Positions 10,080 through 11,778 of a DNA stretch of 11,778 bases are shown here, piece after piece (position 1 is the stretch's first letter; every line of letters starts with the position of its first letter). The stretch comes from an uncultured Alistipes sp. (GTDB lineage: Bacteria; Bacteroidota; Bacteroidia; Bacteroidales; Rikenellaceae). The DNA lies in contig CAUHCL010000068.1 in assembly GCA_959604655.1 (NCBI GenBank), positions 1 to 11,778 of the forward strand. The letters are read 5' to 3'. A program made the position numbers and the translations under genes. The notes beneath the pieces were generated by a model. The model searched no databases. It worked only from the letters and a program-made list of their open reading frames with translations, and had not been told where the DNA came from.

Positions 10080-10277
10080 TTAACGACCAAAATTTCCCAG
10101 CGTCTTATATATTGCGGCCATGATGTTCTCGAATGAAATGTCCATCAGAAGCACCACAATAGCAAAAATCGCCGAAGCGACCATTACGACGATAGTCGAA
10201 TTCTGCAACTGCGGGAACGAAGGCCATGACACCTTATGAACAAGCTCGTTATAGGATTCTTTTACGTAATTAAACAT
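10080..10277 (-). CDS. secE: Preprotein translocase subunit SecE
   Basis: This is the small clamp subunit of the SecYEG protein-conducting channel in the inner membrane. It has only 65 residues and one transmembrane segment, the usual form outside the enteric bacteria. The cytoplasmic amphipathic helix has the conserved ELVHKVSWPS motif (residues 11-20), and a hydrophobic segment follows at about 28-46. It starts only 23 bp after the end of tRNA-Trp, so its message must arise by tRNA processing or from a promoter further upstream. No Shine-Dalgarno sequence is visible. The position directly before nusG confirms the identification. Confidence 0.97.
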   Translation of the reverse strand: MFNYVKESYNELVHKVSWPSFPQLQNSTIVVMVASAIFAIVVLLMDISFENIMAAIYKTLGNFGR

Positions 10278-10300
10278 GACGTTTACACTTTTTAATCGAG

Positions 10301-10371
10301 CAGGAGCAGAGAGATTCGAACTCCCATCAACGGTTTTGGAGACCGCTATTCTACCCTTGAACTATGCTCCT
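10301..10371 (-). tRNA. tRNA-Trp (anticodon CCA)
   Basis: The coding strand folds into a full 71-nt cloverleaf. The acceptor stem is AGGAGCA with TGCTCCT, and the D stem is GTTC with GAAT around AAGGGTA. The anticodon stem is GCGGT with ACCGT around the loop CTCCAAA, whose anticodon CCA lies at 10337-10339. The T arm is GGGAG, TTCGAAT, CTCTC. The discriminator base is G73, as expected for tryptophan. CCA is not encoded, so it must be added after transcription. The gene sits between tuf and secE, as in related Bacteroidales, and is probably cut from the tuf-secE transcript. Confidence 0.97.
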
Positions 10372-10375
10372 ATTC

Positions 10376-10401
10376 AAGAGGCGGTCCGAAGACCACCTCT
10401 T
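10376..10401 (-). other. UUCG-capped stem-loop between tuf and tRNA-Trp
   Basis: On the coding strand AAGAGGTGGTC and GACCGCCTCTT form an 11-bp stem closed by the very stable C(UUCG)G tetraloop. One pair is U-G in this RNA but an A-C mismatch on the other strand, which points to an RNA made in the tuf direction. It starts 16 bp after the tuf stop and ends 4 bp before tRNA-Trp. No U-run follows, so full termination is unlikely. A stabilising or processing element at the 3' end of the tuf message fits better. Confidence 0.65.
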
Positions 10402-10417
10402 TTTATCGTTGCGAGTA

Positions 10418-11602
<1,185 letters not shown>

Positions 11603-11725
11603 AGTATTATAAGTATTAAGTTCTATAAAATTACTTCAAACGCACATCTCTTTCGGCAGACAAACGGGTAACACGCGTCCGTTATTACCTTGCGTAATCG
11701 GAAACCGTGTTACCGTCGTTACCTG
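11603..11725 (-). promoter_or_regulatory. tuf leader between tRNA-Gly and tuf
   Basis: This 123-bp gap has two parts. Next to tRNA-Gly lies a nested hairpin of about 48 nt, and next to tuf lies an AT-rich stretch of about 40 nt without a Shine-Dalgarno sequence. TTTG elements occur, but no pair with the spacing of a Bacteroidota -33 and -7 promoter was convincing. I could not decide whether tuf has its own promoter here or is read through from the tRNA. Confidence 0.4.
11667..11714 (-). repeat. Nested hairpin in the tuf leader
   Basis: On the coding strand GGTAACACG pairs with CGTGTTACC (9 bp). Inside this TCCG pairs with CGGA (4 bp), and inside that ATTAC pairs with GTAAT (5 bp) around a 5-nt loop. 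Small internal loops separate the three stems. Eighteen pairs in 48 nt is more than I would expect by chance. There is no strong U-run after it, so a plain terminator is unlikely. Confidence 0.6.
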
Positions 11726-11778
11726 AGCGGAAGACGAGGCTCAAACTCGCGACCCTTAGCTTGGAAGGCTAATGCTCT
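11726..11778 (-). tRNA. tRNA-Gly (anticodon TCC), 5' part cut off by the window edge
   Basis: The 3' 53 nt of a glycine tRNA are visible. They include the end of the D arm (AGAGC), the anticodon stem TTAGC with GCTAA around the loop CTTCCAA (anticodon TCC at 11763-11765), the T stem GCGAG with CTCGT, and the acceptor 3' strand CTTCCGC with discriminator U73, which is normal for bacterial tRNA-Gly. CCA is not encoded. The T loop reads TTTGAGC, so position 56 is T instead of the nearly universal C. About 20 nt of the 5' end lie outside the window. Confidence 0.93.

Noticed and set aside
10376..10405. Plus-strand terminator suggested by CCTCTTTTT after the stem next to tRNA-Trp
   Set aside because: There is no plus-strand gene to terminate, and the stem has an A-C mismatch in that direction but a full set of pairs in the minus direction. 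The T-run is on the wrong side for the operon.
11603..11725. A further tRNA (tRNA-Thr is often next to tuf in Bacteroidales)
   Set aside because: No cloverleaf, anticodon arm or T-loop motif could be found in this gap on either strand; it holds only the nested hairpin and AT-rich sequence.

Overview
The window is one continuous, one-directional block of core transcription and translation genes. Everything real is on the minus strand, so it reads from right to left. It looks like a moderately GC-rich member of the Bacteroidota. RpoB, RpoC and EF-Tu match the Bacteroidales forms by recall, and an Alistipes/Rikenellaceae-type genome is my best guess. Most start codons lack a Shine-Dalgarno sequence and some lie in A-rich leaders, and neither tRNA encodes its CCA end; all of this fits that phylum. 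No database was consulted.

Gene order in the direction of transcription: the 3' part of tRNA-Gly(TCC), a 123-bp structured leader, tuf (EF-Tu), a UUCG-capped stem-loop, tRNA-Trp(CCA), secE, nusG, rplK (L11), rplA (L1), rplJ (L10), rplL (L7/L12), a 239-bp gap packed with inverted repeats, rpoB, and rpoC, which runs off the left edge. From secE to rplL the gaps are only 13 to 40 bp, so this part must be one operon, and tRNA-Trp must be cut out of the same transcript. rpoB and rpoC are 36 bp apart.

The genes belong to linked processes. EF-Tu delivers aminoacyl-tRNA, L10, L7/L12 and L11 form the GTPase-associated stalk region of the ribosome, L1 forms the opposite stalk, NusG couples RNA polymerase to other machinery, SecE is part of the protein export channel, and RpoB/RpoC form the polymerase core.

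The gene content is ordinary and all visible frames are intact. The unusual signal lies between genes. The rplL-rpoB gap holds six inverted repeats in tandem, three of which are followed by a U-run on the coding strand, which suggests an attenuator that sets the ratio of polymerase to ribosomal stalk protein. Other points worth a look are an unexpectedly strong Shine-Dalgarno sequence before rplJ, a nested hairpin before tuf, a C(UUCG)G hairpin between tuf and tRNA-Trp, and a U at position 56 of tRNA-Gly. No mobile element, CRISPR array, phage gene or accessory system was seen, and no gap exceeds 300 bases.
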